From Oehlia diaphana (Eukaryota; Glomeromycota; Glomeromycetes; Glomerales; Glomeraceae), in assembly GCA_003833135.1 (NCBI GenBank), contig QZLH01000236.1, forward strand, positions 26,300 to 90,299: a DNA stretch of 64,000 nucleotides. Reading direction: 5' to 3'. The position numbers were made by a program, and so were the translations under genes. The notes under the pieces were generated by a model. That model was not told where the DNA came from, did no database searches, and saw only the letters and a program-made list of their open reading frames with translations. Positions 10,989 to 22,198 of this stretch are shown here, piece after piece (position 1 is the first letter of the stretch; every line of letters starts with the position of its first letter).

Positions 10989-12987
10989 ATGGCGTATCAA
11001 TCACAGGTACACCAACAATCTTCTACTCATATGATGAAGACAACGAGGTCTGGAAGACCCTTTGTCAAGGTTTGTACTATTTATTTTTTATTTTGTTTTT
11101 ATGTCAAACATTATTGATATATTGTAGTTGTGAGATCTATTGAATTTTTATTACACGATCATATTTAGTCAAAGTATCAGAAACTGATAAAGTGATTTTA
11201 GTAATTTATTTTATATCTTCATATAATATGTTGCAAAAGTTGGTAAAGTTGAAAAAAAAAACCATGAAACACATGAACATTTACTTATACCTTTCATTAT
11301 TGTCCTTTTCATTTATTAGGATATCCATGATTTGTTTTCAACGCTTGTCGTTTCACTACCAATGGAAACACATAGAAATTTATTTAGAAGTTATTCCAAT
11401 TCATTTACAACTGAAGAAGCAATTGCAAATCTCGGTTCTTTGAAATTTACTCAATCACATCGTACACCTGATCCAAAAGATCCATCACGTATAATAACTA
11501 CTACTACTACTACTACTTTTAGTATGACAAAAGATATGGCAAAAAGTGTTTGTCAAACTTTTATGGACGCTAGGTTATTTGAAAATCTTGCTGATTCTAG
11601 TAGTCGTTCTTTTAAGGATAAGAATGTGTTCGGTTTAACTCCAAAAGGTTTATATATTTTGGAAAGATTCGTTACTAGGAATGGGATCGCTGCTCCTCAT
11701 TTAGCAAAATTATTTGCTTCACAAACTTCTCCTATTAGATTATATTTTGTTGAAAGAAGTCCTGAAAATGATTCCGTATCTTCAACTAGACAATGTGTTG
11801 AATCAATTTTTAGAAGATTTGCTGGTACAAAACCTAATATCGTTAATAAAGATTCTGATGAAACTAAAGATTCGGATTCTTCTTCAGGTTCATTTTGTGA
11901 AAAACATGATAGAAATATTGGTATTGAAGTTAAAGAACGTCAATTTGGTAATAAAATGGCTCGTTATTCTTTTAATGGTGCTGCTGCTTGTGATTGGCTT
12001 TGTGATTTCACAACTTTGATCACAAAAGAAGAGGCTATGAAAATGGCTACAGAATTTATTCGTTATGGACTTATTGAATATATTTCTGATAAAAATAATG
12101 AATCTAAAAAACGTTCAGATAAAATTGAAGGTAATACATTTAAGTATTCCAAATCTGTTTATTATCATATTATTGATGAAGGTCGTAGAGTTGCTTTATG
12201 GGAATATGATAATTATAATTATACCAATGGTATCAATGGTTATACCAATGGTATCAATGGTTATACCAATGGTATAAATGGTTATACTAATGGTATAAAT
12301 GGTAATGGTTATACAAATGGATTAACTAGTAGTTATAGTATTAGAAATAAAACTAATACTAGTATTCCAAGAAATGAATCTTTACCTGATTCTGATAATA
12401 TCGTTCAAACTGAAAATGGTGGTAATTTACGTGGAATGATCGCCCATTCTAATACAAAGAAATTACAACAAATTTTAGATGATTCTACATTATGTTCTCT
12501 TTTTATGGAATTTTTAAAAGTAATGTTCTGTGAGGAAAATTTATTATTCTTACTAGAAGTTCAAACTTTTAAAAGTAGATATAGTACGAACTCTGATTTG
12601 AATGGTGAACCACAAGATCCAAGAGAACAACATGATCTTATTGTCGATGCTTTTAGAATTTATAATACATTTTTAGCTCCAGGTTCACCTCATGAACTTA
12701 ATATTGATGGTGGTTTGAGACAACATATGGTTCAACATATGACTTCTATTGTATCATCAAATAGAGATTTGGCTGCAAGTACAGAACAAATTGGGAATCC
12801 AGTTCCTATAACATGTCATTTATATGATAAAATTCAAGACACCATTTTTAGACTTATGGCCACGGATTCTGTTCCTAAATTTTCAAAGACAGAAAAATAT
12901 TTGGCACATATACGGAATTCTGAAGGATTAGAGGACAATATTCCATATCGCCAATCATCTTCATGCAATAATAGTGACAAACCGTGA
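10989..12987 (+). CDS. SST2: RGS protein of the Sst2/FlbA type
   Basis: Two exons (10989-11069, 11320-12987) give 582 residues. The first exon supplies the ATG and 27 residues; the join is phase 0 with GT-AG ends. Residues about 38-147 form the fungal DEP-related region, and about 241-321 a second DEP-like domain (AACDWL, IRYGLIEYI). Residues about 400-548 form the RGS domain (LFMEFLKVMFCEENLLFLLE). This domain order is that of fungal Sst2/FlbA regulators, which speed GTP hydrolysis by G-alpha subunits and are recruited to receptors through DEP domains. A 21-nt repeat codes for a Gly-Tyr-Thr-Asn-Gly-Ile-Asn insert (about residues 326-365) in the linker before the RGS domain. The RhoGEF gene lies 2.3 kb downstream on the same strand. 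The function call is firm at family level. Confidence 0.88.
12219..12322. repeat. 21-nt coding tandem repeat (GYTNGIN)
   Basis: Four to five copies of a 21-nt unit run in frame inside the RGS gene, with a shorter last unit. Third-base differences between units (ATACC/ATACT, ATC/ATA) show that they diverged under coding constraint. The encoded linker is polar and probably disordered. Confidence 0.75.
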
Positions 12988-13279
12988 AAGATTGATGTAA
13001 TGTATTTATAAAAAGACTTTTTTTAATTTAATTATTTGTGTAATTTATTTTGTTAATAGAAAAGTTTAAGAACATCATCACTATATATATACATATATAT
13101 AAACATTTATTTAGTTCTTTATCTATTTATTTATTTATTATTTCAATGAAAGGAGTTATATGTTCGTATTAAGAAGAACAATATGGTCATATAGAAATAG
13201 AAGATCAGCAATTGGAGATTGGATCCCGTCCAAAAAAAGTAATATTTAAGTGGATTATGATATCTGCGTGATTTTCATA

Positions 13280-13445
13280 TGACATCTTGGAAAATAATAT
13301 TACATCTAAGGAACATATTAATGAGATCTTGGGAATACATCTTGGGAAATGTTTCTTTATATATTAGATCTTGGGAAATGTTTCTTCACATATTGCATCT
13401 TGGAAAATCTATCTTTACATATTACATCTCGAGAAAATGTTTTCA
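13280..13445. repeat. Degenerate minisatellite of about 30-33 nt
   Basis: The phrase ATCTTGGGAAATGTTTCTT and variants (ATCTTGGAAAATCTATCTT, ATCTCGAGAAAATGTTTTC) recur about five times, each followed by a CACATATT/TACATATT spacer. Unit length is irregular (about 29-45 nt). It lies about 300 bp downstream of the RGS gene stop. Confidence 0.65.
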
Positions 13446-14730
13446 ACAACAAATCACATGCATTACACCCACTCACTGACCTTCTCATTGTACATAAAGT
13501 ATCGATCCAATTGAAGAATTAATATGACAAGGTTTTAATTTACGAAAACTCCATCAAAATTCTACATATTTACCGTACACATTTTCGTACATATTTTTAC
13601 TTACATTAATTTATAAAAAAAGTTTGTTTCATATCAAGTTTCAAATATTTTTATTCACCATCATGTATTTTTACTATTAAAAAAAATGTATTTTTTTTTT
13701 TTATTTTAATTAATCTAGTATATACACATATTTTTTTATATAATTATATTAAAATAAACGGATTTTTTGACTTTTTTTTATAAAATATAAAATATATAAT
13801 ATGTTATTATAATTATAAATCACGTAATTTGACGGAAATTCATGTGATTTACGTTTTTTTTTTTTTTGGTCAGAAAATTCAATCAGGTTAGTGAAACGAT
13901 AGATTATTGGTGTGTTTCTCTGGAATCTTCCGAATCACTGAAAGGTGAAAAAAAAGCTGACAAAATTAGTAACATTAAAAATAATGTGGTAAAGCACGTT
14001 GCTTTTTTTTAAAAAACATGAATTAATGAATTAATTGTTTTTTCACAATGTATCACAATAAAAGATTAAAAAACAAATATAATCCATTTTTTGCCTAGTA
14101 TTAAAGATTAAAACAGAGATTTACAATAAAATACCATAAATTACCCTCATACAAAATTAAATTGAAACAATAAAAAAAATATATTAATTATTATTATTAT
14201 TAATAATATTTTGATTGATTGTTTGATAAAAAAAATTTTTAAAAATTTATTATTATATATATATATATAAACACAAAAAAAATATTATGATAAACTTAAA
14301 TTTTTTTTTTTTTACTTTTCTCTTCTTTCTTTAAAGAAACTTAATATTGAGTTAATATTTGCTGTACACATTATACACACCCATATTGGTTAAATGCAAA
14401 TATTGAAATATTTTGCATAATTTATATATTATGGTAATGCATTGATAAGTACTATCATGCTTTTTTCCGATTTTGAACTTTTTTTTTTCTATTTTAAATT
14501 TTATTCAAGCAACCAGAGAAACTTCCTTTGTGAAGCCAAATAAATCGAACAGTGTAATAAATAATTAATACAAATTATGTAAACATGAGGTTGAGATTGT
14601 TTATCGGTTATAGGTTAGTTACCATCACGTTGTATTGTGGTGTAACATGAAGACATGAAGTCCCTTACACTTTTGCTAACCTAAAATTAAAAGAAAAAAC
14701 CTTTTCAATCTATAATATATTATACGATTT

Positions 14731-14761
<31 letters not shown>

Positions 14762-14787
14762 TTTAATTTTTTTTTTTTTTTTTTTAT
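14731..14787. repeat. Poly-A/poly-T hairpin
   Basis: An uninterrupted run of about 28 A residues is followed by TTTAA and about 19 T residues, so the two halves can pair almost perfectly. It lies about 550 bp upstream of the RhoGEF start. It could be a nucleosome-excluding element; no transcript role can be shown from sequence. Confidence 0.7.
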
Positions 14788-15332
14788 ATCATCCTTTCTC
14801 CTTCACCTTTCGTCTTTCATTTAAACCACGTCTAATTTTTTGAGTTGACTCAAATATTTGGTAAGTTTTTACGTGAGTTTTTTATAATATTAATTTAATT
14901 ATTTTTTCTTTTTTTCTCATTCTTCCTTAAAAAGCGGTATTGCTCAAATGGTTTAATAAATTCAATGAATACCTTTTTTTTTCTAATAAATAAAGCCTCC
15001 GATTCTCTCCCTTTTTCGCCTATAAATTTCGGTATATAAAAGAAGTATGTTATTGTTTTTAAAAGTTATTTATGTTTCCTTTTTCAAATTTCTTTTAACT
15101 TACTCATCTTAACTATTGGCTTGACATAGAAACTATTATTTGAACATTCCCAATATTGGATTTTAAAAGTGGTTCAAAATTAGAATTAAATAGTTCAAAG
15201 AAGAGTAAACTTGTAAAAAAAAAACATTATTACATTATTTATTATATAATTAGTATTCTGGACTATCAATATTCTGAGTTTTCATATATTTTATAAATTT
15301 TATAAAAACTGTTATTTTATTTTTAAGTTGTA

Positions 15333-17585
15333 ATGTCATCACGTGGAGATTCCGGATATATGAGCAATTATAGTTCTATTTACAGCCAAAAATCTGATAG
15401 TTTTGAAGGTTATTATAAAGATGATTACATAGATTATAATGATACAAGAAGTTCCTTACCTACTTTTAATGATAATCAAAAATATGAAAGTTCAGAATAT
15501 GGTCACAGTCGTCGAACATCAGATGCGAATTATTTATATTCAACACTATCACCAAATCTACAACAATATTCTACTTCTCCCAATTCCTCACAAAAGTACA
15601 TCCAAAATGAATTTTCTATTCCTGAATCAAGCAGAAGAGATTTATCTCCCAATTCACAAAATAGAAAACCTTCCCTTCCATCATCTCCAAGAAATGGCCT
15701 ACCAATTAATTCTCCAGGGATGTCTCAACAACAATCTTATAATAATAATAATTTTAATAATAATAATAATAATTTACAAGGGAGACCCAATATAATAAAT
15801 CCACCTCCAAGGGATGATTCATCAAAAAATACTAACCGTTCTTATACTGTTGGTCCAAATCCTCGACAATATACATCGTTACCAAAAAGTCCGAAAATTC
15901 ATGCTGAAACTTCAAGAATATTAATTGATAATGATTACAATGAAAGTCCTGATAATGATCAGGTTGAGAATACACCTGAATTCGAAACAAGTGATATTAT
16001 TGATTCTTATTATGACGATCCTGATGATCCTGAGGATCTGGTGGATCCTAAGGGTTCTGATTCTGAACTTAATAAGCCAGTTCCAACTAGCGCAGGTAAT
16101 TTAAATATTTGATCGAAAAAAAAACATAAGATTACATTTATTAAATATTAGTTATTTGATTTTTTTCACTTATTTTTTTATAAAAATAGTAGCGGCAAAT
16201 CGAAAACGTGAAGCAGCGGTTAATGAAATCCTTACCACAGAAGTAACGTATGTTGATGGTTTGAGGAAACTTGTGAGGATATACTTATTGCCCATGCGAC
16301 AAAGATCTGCAAATAAGATCTTATCAAAACCCATTGCAACTATTGAAGAGATTTCGACCATATTTGGAAATATTGAACAGTTAGTAAAATTACACGAGCA
16401 ATTATTGAAATCATTGGAAGAAAGGTAATTATCATCTATATAGAAAAATTAATTTTTAAATGAACTAACCTTAATTGTTTTTTTTTATTTAGGAAACTAA
16501 ATTGGAGTCCAACGCGACATATTAGCGATATATTTTTAAAAAATGTATGTGTTTTTTTTAAAAAAAAAATCTTTTTGGTAATATATTTTATTAAATCATT
16601 ATGATTTGTAGGCCCCATACCTTAAAATGTATGCAATCTATTTTAAAAGTTTTCCACAAGCGATTGCGACCATGGAACGACTTAGTAAAGAGAGTAAAGA
16701 TTTCAAAAAATTTTTACAGGTACTTATTTTGCAATTCTCCAAGTATACTACTGTAATTATCAATTAACTTTTTGATTATCATCATGTAGCAATGTCAGCA
16801 GAACCCAGAGTTAGGAGGATTACCATTTAATTCTTTTTTAAGTCTTCCAATTCAAAGAATTCCACGTTATAAATTACTGTTGGAAGCTCTAATGAAATAT
16901 ACTGAAGAGTCGGATCCAGATTATAACAATTTAAAGAAATGTGTGGATCAAATTTCAGCAATTGCTGATGAAGTAAATGAAAAGTATGTTATATAATTTC
17001 GTACAATTTTTATTAGAATAATTTTCTTACATCAAATTATGTTTTAGAATACGAGACGCAGAAAATCAACAAAAAGTGCTGGAAATTCAAGGACAAGTTA
17101 CTGGGTTACCAAATAACATAGTACATCCTGCACGAAGGTTCATTTATAAAGGAAATCTTTATAAAGTCTCGCCAACAAAAGTTAATAGTTACGCATCATT
17201 ACAAGATGTACGAGTACACTTTCTTTTCAATGATCTATTAATTTTTTGTTTGGATTTTCAAGGAATATATCACTACAAAGGTGAAATTGATTTGAGATAT
17301 GCGTCAGTTAAAGACACTTATGAGGACTCAGAATTGCCTTATTGCTTTCAAATAAAAACAAAAAATGGAACACATACTGTTCGTGCAAAAAACAAGGAGG
17401 AGAAAACTGAATGGATTGCTAGACTTAATGAAACAATATGGTCGCTACAAAATGTACAAAATGGACGTGGAAAACGTAAGTTTCGTTTTTTTTTTAAAAA
17501 AAAAAATTAACAAACGAAAAATTTATTAACAAAATTATTTTCTTATTAATTAGTACTTATTCCCATTTCAAACAACTCACATTGA
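15333..17585 (+). CDS. Rho guanine nucleotide exchange factor (DH-PH)
   Basis: Seven exons (15333-16095, 16190-16424, 16493-16544, 16612-16719, 16790-16983, 17048-17475, 17554-17585) give 603 residues with consistent phases and GT-AG ends. Residues 1-250 are Ser/Asn/Pro-rich and probably disordered, with an Asn run and an acidic stretch before the catalytic part. The DH domain starts near residue 255 (REAAVNEILTTEVTYVDGL). It holds the signature helix LPIQRIPRYKLLLEALMKYT in exon 5. A PH domain follows (RRFIYKGNLYKVS to EEKTEWIARLNETIW). DH-PH proteins load GTP onto Rho-family GTPases and steer polarity and the actin/cell-wall programme. There is no CNH or CH domain, so it is neither a Rom2 nor a Cdc24 type. 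The last exon adds only about ten residues. Confidence 0.85.
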
Positions 17586-18312
17586 AAGTTTTATGTGGTC
17601 GTTTGTACCGACATTCATTCTTTTGGGTTAAGAAAATTGATTTCTAAACCTTGTAATTTATTGAATTTTCATTTGTAGCATAAAAATTTAAATATAAATA
17701 ATTTGAATATTATATACATATTCAATAGTATAAAGTTAGATTATTTAATATAATTTTCAGACGAAGATTATTATTTATTTTTTGTATTTTAGTATTTTAA
17801 TATATGAGAACATTGAATTAAATTGTATAGAAATTTACTATATATCAAACAAGATAAACTTTACTAAATAAATATAACCCGATATATATACAGAATAACT
17901 CCGAAAAGGAAATTGGCCTTACATAAAATAGATCTTGTCTAACACATAAATTGATTTTCTCCCAATTATTTGCTTTTCTTCTCTACTTTGTCGGCATTTT
18001 TACCTTTTACTGAAAGAAGATTTCGTAAATATTTATGTAGTACTCCTATAACAAATATTATATTTATAAAAAAAAAAAATCGTCCAATAATAAGATAAAT
18101 GGAATTAGAATTTACCATATTTAGTATTAACATTATATTACATTCTTGGACTCTTTTAATACTAAATAATAAATTAATTACGTCAAGACATACGTATTAT
18201 TGAGTAAGTTTGTAGCAGTAAGCTTTTTTCTTTCTCCCTGTGCTTTCTTATTTTTTTAAAAAATCTTTCTGATATTATTATATATTTTAAAAGATTAATA
18301 AATTTTAACAAG
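17586..18312. other. Intergenic region before F-box gene 2
   Basis: Plain AT-rich sequence between two plus-strand genes. A T-rich run precedes the F-box start (18240-18300). I see no repeat or coding frame of note. Confidence 0.6.
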
Positions 18313-19914
18313 ATGGTTTATTTACCTGAGCTATGTCTTGAACAAATATTTCGAGAATTGGAAGATGATGTTAAAACCCTTCATTCATGTATACTTGTTA
18401 ATCGGTTGTGGTTTACCATGGCTGTATCTGAACTATGGAAAAATCCCTTTGATACTATACGATCCGGTGGTCAAAAAAATCAAAAACATCATAGATCACT
18501 TATCGAAGTTTATATCTCTTGTCTTCCAAAACATATTAGAGACAATATTTATTCTGGAACAACTAAATCACCAATATTCAATTATATGAAATATTTGAGA
18601 TATATTGATATCGCGCCAATTTGTAAAAGTGTTAACAAATGGATATTATCAAAGAAAATTGAAGAACTTCCATTATTCAAATATTTACACATGACTTGCG
18701 ATAATTCGATTACAAGGGATTATGAGAGGACTATCGTTGAAGTTTTATGTGATTATTTTATCTCCTGTTCGATACATATAGATGAAATTGATTTATCATG
18801 TCGTCCTTTCAACATATTTAATCACCCATTCGCTAATCCAAACTTATCAAAGATAAAGACATTTAAATGTAATGTAACTTATTTACCTGATTTGATGGAA
18901 GTCGGTATTTTCAAATCAGCTTCAAAGATCGCAAATGATATTCATTATTTGGAAATTCGATTCATATGTTCACATCATAATTATTTATCAGATGATTTAA
19001 ATTCACCTGTTAAAGATGTAACAGAGTTTATTGAATCACAAAAAAATTTACAACATATAATACTTCAATGTACTTCAATTGAGTTTCCTATACTTTTGGT
19101 TAGTCTTTGTACACATACCAAAACTTTGACTCATATTGAATTATATAGGATTAACTTTGGATGTGGATTTCCACTTTATTATTTGGCAAAATTGGAGAAT
19201 TTAAAACATTTTAAACTTGAATCATGTAGCTTTACTGGATTATCCAATAAAAATGTTGGTCAAACATCATTTCAAAAATTAGAATCATTAACGATCAAAA
19301 CGACAACTATTCAATCAGATATATTGGAAACTTTAATTCGTCAAGCCAATAATAGTATTCGTATATTGGAAATAAGAAATTTTAGAGTTTTACGAGAATT
19401 AATTTATTCTTGTAGAAATTATTGTATATTATTAACAAGATTAATTTTATCAATTAATCAAGGAACTCTTTTATCAATAATTTCTATGATAACAACATGT
19501 AGTAATTTAAAAGAAATTCAAATTTATGATGAAACGTTGAAAGATGGAGGATTTTATATACCATTAGATATTAATTATAAACATACAGCTGATGAATTTA
19601 TTTGTAAACTTGGGACGGCTTTACCAGAATCAGTTCATACGATAAGATTGATTATGGATTGGTTTTATAAATCAAGTTCTCTTGATATATTTTTTAAACA
19701 ATGTAATGCTAAAAGATTACAAAGATTGGAATTTAGTAATTGCTCATTTTTTTCAAACAAACATCTTGAAGTTGTAGTTCGTCATTGTGGAGGAACATTA
19801 AAACATTTATATTTTAATAGTTATCATCGAATGTGTAGAGATGATGTTAAAAAAGTGAGAGAGATAATTCCGAATCTTGTTATTGGGAATAATGAATTTA
19901 ACAGAGCATGTTAA
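18313..19914 (+). CDS. F-box/LRR-like protein 2
   Basis: This is a single-exon protein of 533 residues starting MVYLPELCLEQIFRELEDD, a clear F-box (residues 3-45, continuing HSCILVNRLWF and LWKNPF) for Skp1 binding. The remainder has irregular Leu-rich repeats (LKHFKLESCSF, LESLTIKTT, IRILEIRNF, LQRLEFSNCSFFS, LKHLYF). The C-terminal RLEFSNCSFFSNKHLEVV matches the equivalent segment of F-box protein 1 (FNDCSFFSDEHLNVI) and of protein 3, so the three are paralogues along their whole length. It lies only 520 bp upstream of F-box gene 3 in the same direction. This supports local tandem duplication. Substrate unknown. Confidence 0.85.
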   Translation: MVYLPELCLEQIFRELEDDVKTLHSCILVNRLWFTMAVSELWKNPFDTIRSGGQKNQKHHRSLIEVYISCLPKHIRDNIYSGTTKSPIFNYMKYLRYIDIAPICKSVNKWILSKKIEELPLFKYLHMTCDNSITRDYERTIVEVLCDYFISCSIHIDEIDLSCRPFNIFNHPFANPNLSKIKTFKCNVTYLPDLMEVGIFKSASKIANDIHYLEIRFICSHHNYLSDDLNSPVKDVTEFIESQKNLQHIILQCTSIEFPILLVSLCTHTKTLTHIELYRINFGCGFPLYYLAKLENLKHFKLESCSFTGLSNKNVGQTSFQKLESLTIKTTTIQSDILETLIRQANNSIRILEIRNFRVLRELIYSCRNYCILLTRLILSINQGTLLSIISMITTCSNLKEIQIYDETLKDGGFYIPLDINYKHTADEFICKLGTALPESVHTIRLIMDWFYKSSSLDIFFKQCNAKRLQRLEFSNCSFFSNKHLEVVVRHCGGTLKHLYFNSYHRMCRDDVKKVREIIPNLVIGNNEFNRAC

Positions 19915-20434
19915 CCTCTTCCGCTTTGGTTAAAATGTTTAGATATCGTTTAATATATATTTATTTTTAAATAGAGATTATCTTAACAATGTATATATAT
20001 AATTGTAGAAAATATCGTTTCATTAAAGTAATTACATTTACAAAGACATCATTTTAAGTAGAGATTAACTAAAGAATGTTCTATTACCTATCGAAATTAA
20101 TAAATGGTAATTGACCAACCCTAATACATTGAATGATTGTAATGGTAGAATATACATAAATGGTTAAGGTATTCTTATGTAGAATCACGCATAAAAACTG
20201 TAAAAAATTATTTTATATTGTTTATTGTGATTGTATGTGATAGTAATTACATGGACATGAACCCTTATTGTGCTTATTGTGGTACGGTACGAACCATTAT
20301 TATAATAGTTTATGACGCATCAAGTGATGTACATTTTTTTAATATAAAATAAGTTGGTATTATTATTTTTTTTTTTAATTTTCTTATCACACACACTCTC
20401 TCTTTTCGTTTTTTTTTTTTTAATACTTTGAGTT
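19915..20434. other. Spacer between tandem F-box genes 2 and 3
   Basis: AT-rich spacer of 520 bp containing the 3' end of F-box gene 2 and the promoter of F-box gene 3. A T-rich run with CTCTCTC directly precedes the next start (20390-20430), like the leaders of the other F-box genes. No other feature seen. Confidence 0.6.
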
Positions 20435-22198
20435 ATGGCCGCAACTTCTTTACCTGAACTTTGTCTTGAAAGAATATTTAAATATTTGAGTAATGATTTA
20501 AACTCTCAATATTCATGTATTCTTATTAATAAATATTGGTGTTATTCGCTTATATCAAAACTTTGGGAGAACCCTTTTGAATCTTTAAGAACAAAAAATA
20601 AAATAAATTTTAATTCCAATCTTTACCTTATTAATACATACTTAACTTGTCTTCCTCAAGATATTCAAAATTTTATTGGAATTCAAGAAATATCCAAACC
20701 ACCATTATTTAATTATCCAAATTTTTTACGTTATATTTCTACTCAAAATATTAAAAATAATGTTATAAAATGGGCAAAATTAAAGAATATAAAAGAAACA
20801 CCAAAATTTAAGATATATCTTTATAATGAAGAGAATAATGAAGTTCTAATTGAAGTTGTAGAATCTATAACAAGAATTTTAATTGAATATTTTTTTACGA
20901 GTTCAACTTATATTAAAGGAATTGATCAATATATTGGACGATACCTTAATATTTATCAAATACCAAATGTTGAAACAAAATTATCAAAATTACAAATTTT
21001 TAAATGTGGAACAGAAACATTTTCATCATCATTATCAGGATTTATTTCTTTTACTTCAAAAATTTCTAAAGATATACGACAATTAGAAATTCGATTAAAA
21101 GTAAAAGAAAATTCTAATAATAACAATAATAATGATAACAATAACAATAACAATAACAATAACAATAACAATAACAATAACAATAATAATAATATTGATA
21201 ATAATTTTATTATACCATTAAAAGATATTATAAATTTGATAAAATCACAAAGAAATTTAAAACAAATTTTAATTCAATATAATCCAATATTTTATACAAA
21301 AAATGAAATTATTGATTTATGGAATAATTTAATGATTCATAAAGAAAATTTAATTGAATTGGTACTTTCAAAAATTAATTTTGGTTATAAATTTCCTTTG
21401 GAATTATTATCAAAATTTTATAATCTTAAAAAATTATCATTTATTGATTGTGATATTGAAGATATTTATCCTTTAAATTTTATTACATCTTTATTTGAAG
21501 AATTTGATCATGAAAATTATTATTATTATTATAATTTACAATTATTAGATGATATTCAATCTTTTAAAAAACTTCAATTTTTATTTATTAAATCATCAAA
21601 TATTGAAATCAATAAAATAGAAATTTTATTACAACAAGCTTCTACTTCAATTCATTCTTTAGAATTATTTAATTTAGATACTTTAACAGATTTAGAAGAT
21701 TTTACACATTATTTTTCAAATATTACTAAATTAACTATAGGAATTAATATGAGATGGATGATTGTTATTTCTATAGTAAAATCAGCCAATCTTTTAAGAG
21801 AAATTCATATTTATGATGGAAGAAATAATGATGATTTAGATGATTTACATTTAAATATGAAACCTATGACAGCTGATAATTTTCTTTGTGAAATTGGGAA
21901 AGAGATGAGAGAAAAAGTTTTTACTTTTAGATTTAATTTAGATTGGTATTTTAATCCAAATTCTTTAAATACTTTTTTGAAAAGATGTAATTTTAATCGA
22001 TCTGAATCAAATCGATTAAAAATTTTAGATTTTAGAAAATTTAAATGTTTTAGTAATGAGCATTTAGATAAAATTATTGATTATTGTGGTGGTACTTTAA
22101 ATTATTTTTATTGTGAAGAACATGATAGTTTTACTCAAGAAAATTTATTAAGAGCAAAACAATCTATTAGAAATGTTATTATTGAAAAGTGTAAATGA
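20435..22198 (+). CDS. F-box/LRR-like protein 3 with poly-Asn insert
   Basis: This is a single-exon protein of 587 residues, beginning MAATSLPELCLERIFKYL, an F-box (residues 5-48) with YSCILINKYWC and LWENPF. It continues with irregular leucine-rich segments and ends with the family motif FKCFSNEHLDKIIDYCGGTL. A run of more than twenty Asn broken by rare Asp or Ile lies at about residues 226-255 (DNA 21112-21195), between two LRR segments. It accounts for most of the extra length over paralogues 1 and 2. The gene probably encodes an SCF adaptor. Codon use is strongly A/T-ending throughout, as in its neighbours. Confidence 0.84.
   Translation: MAATSLPELCLERIFKYLSNDLNSQYSCILINKYWCYSLISKLWENPFESLRTKNKINFNSNLYLINTYLTCLPQDIQNFIGIQEISKPPLFNYPNFLRYISTQNIKNNVIKWAKLKNIKETPKFKIYLYNEENNEVLIEVVESITRILIEYFFTSSTYIKGIDQYIGRYLNIYQIPNVETKLSKLQIFKCGTETFSSSLSGFISFTSKISKDIRQLEIRLKVKENSNNNNNNDNNNNNNNNNNNNNNNNNNNIDNNFIIPLKDIINLIKSQRNLKQILIQYNPIFYTKNEIIDLWNNLMIHKENLIELVLSKINFGYKFPLELLSKFYNLKKLSFIDCDIEDIYPLNFITSLFEEFDHENYYYYYNLQLLDDIQSFKKLQFLFIKSSNIEINKIEILLQQASTSIHSLELFNLDTLTDLEDFTHYFSNITKLTIGINMRWMIVISIVKSANLLREIHIYDGRNNDDLDDLHLNMKPMTADNFLCEIGKEMREKVFTFRFNLDWYFNPNSLNTFLKRCNFNRSESNRLKILDFRKFKCFSNEHLDKIIDYCGGTLNYFYCEEHDSFTQENLLRAKQSIRNVIIEKCK
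21112..21195. repeat. AAC/AAT microsatellite encoding poly-Asn
   Basis: Alternating AAC and AAT codons (unit AACAAT) repeat more than ten times inside F-box gene 3. The alternation means that expansion has occurred in hexanucleotide steps, preserving the frame and the residue. Confidence 0.8.

Larger units (their letters stand above)
12988..15332. other. Intergenic region between the RGS and RhoGEF genes
   Basis: Contains the minisatellite at 13280-13445, several (AT)n tracts (13080-13100, 14255-14275), poly-T runs and the A28/T19 hairpin at 14731-14787. No coding frame is supported. The 66-codon frame at 13279-13479 is produced by the minisatellite. Confidence 0.55.
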
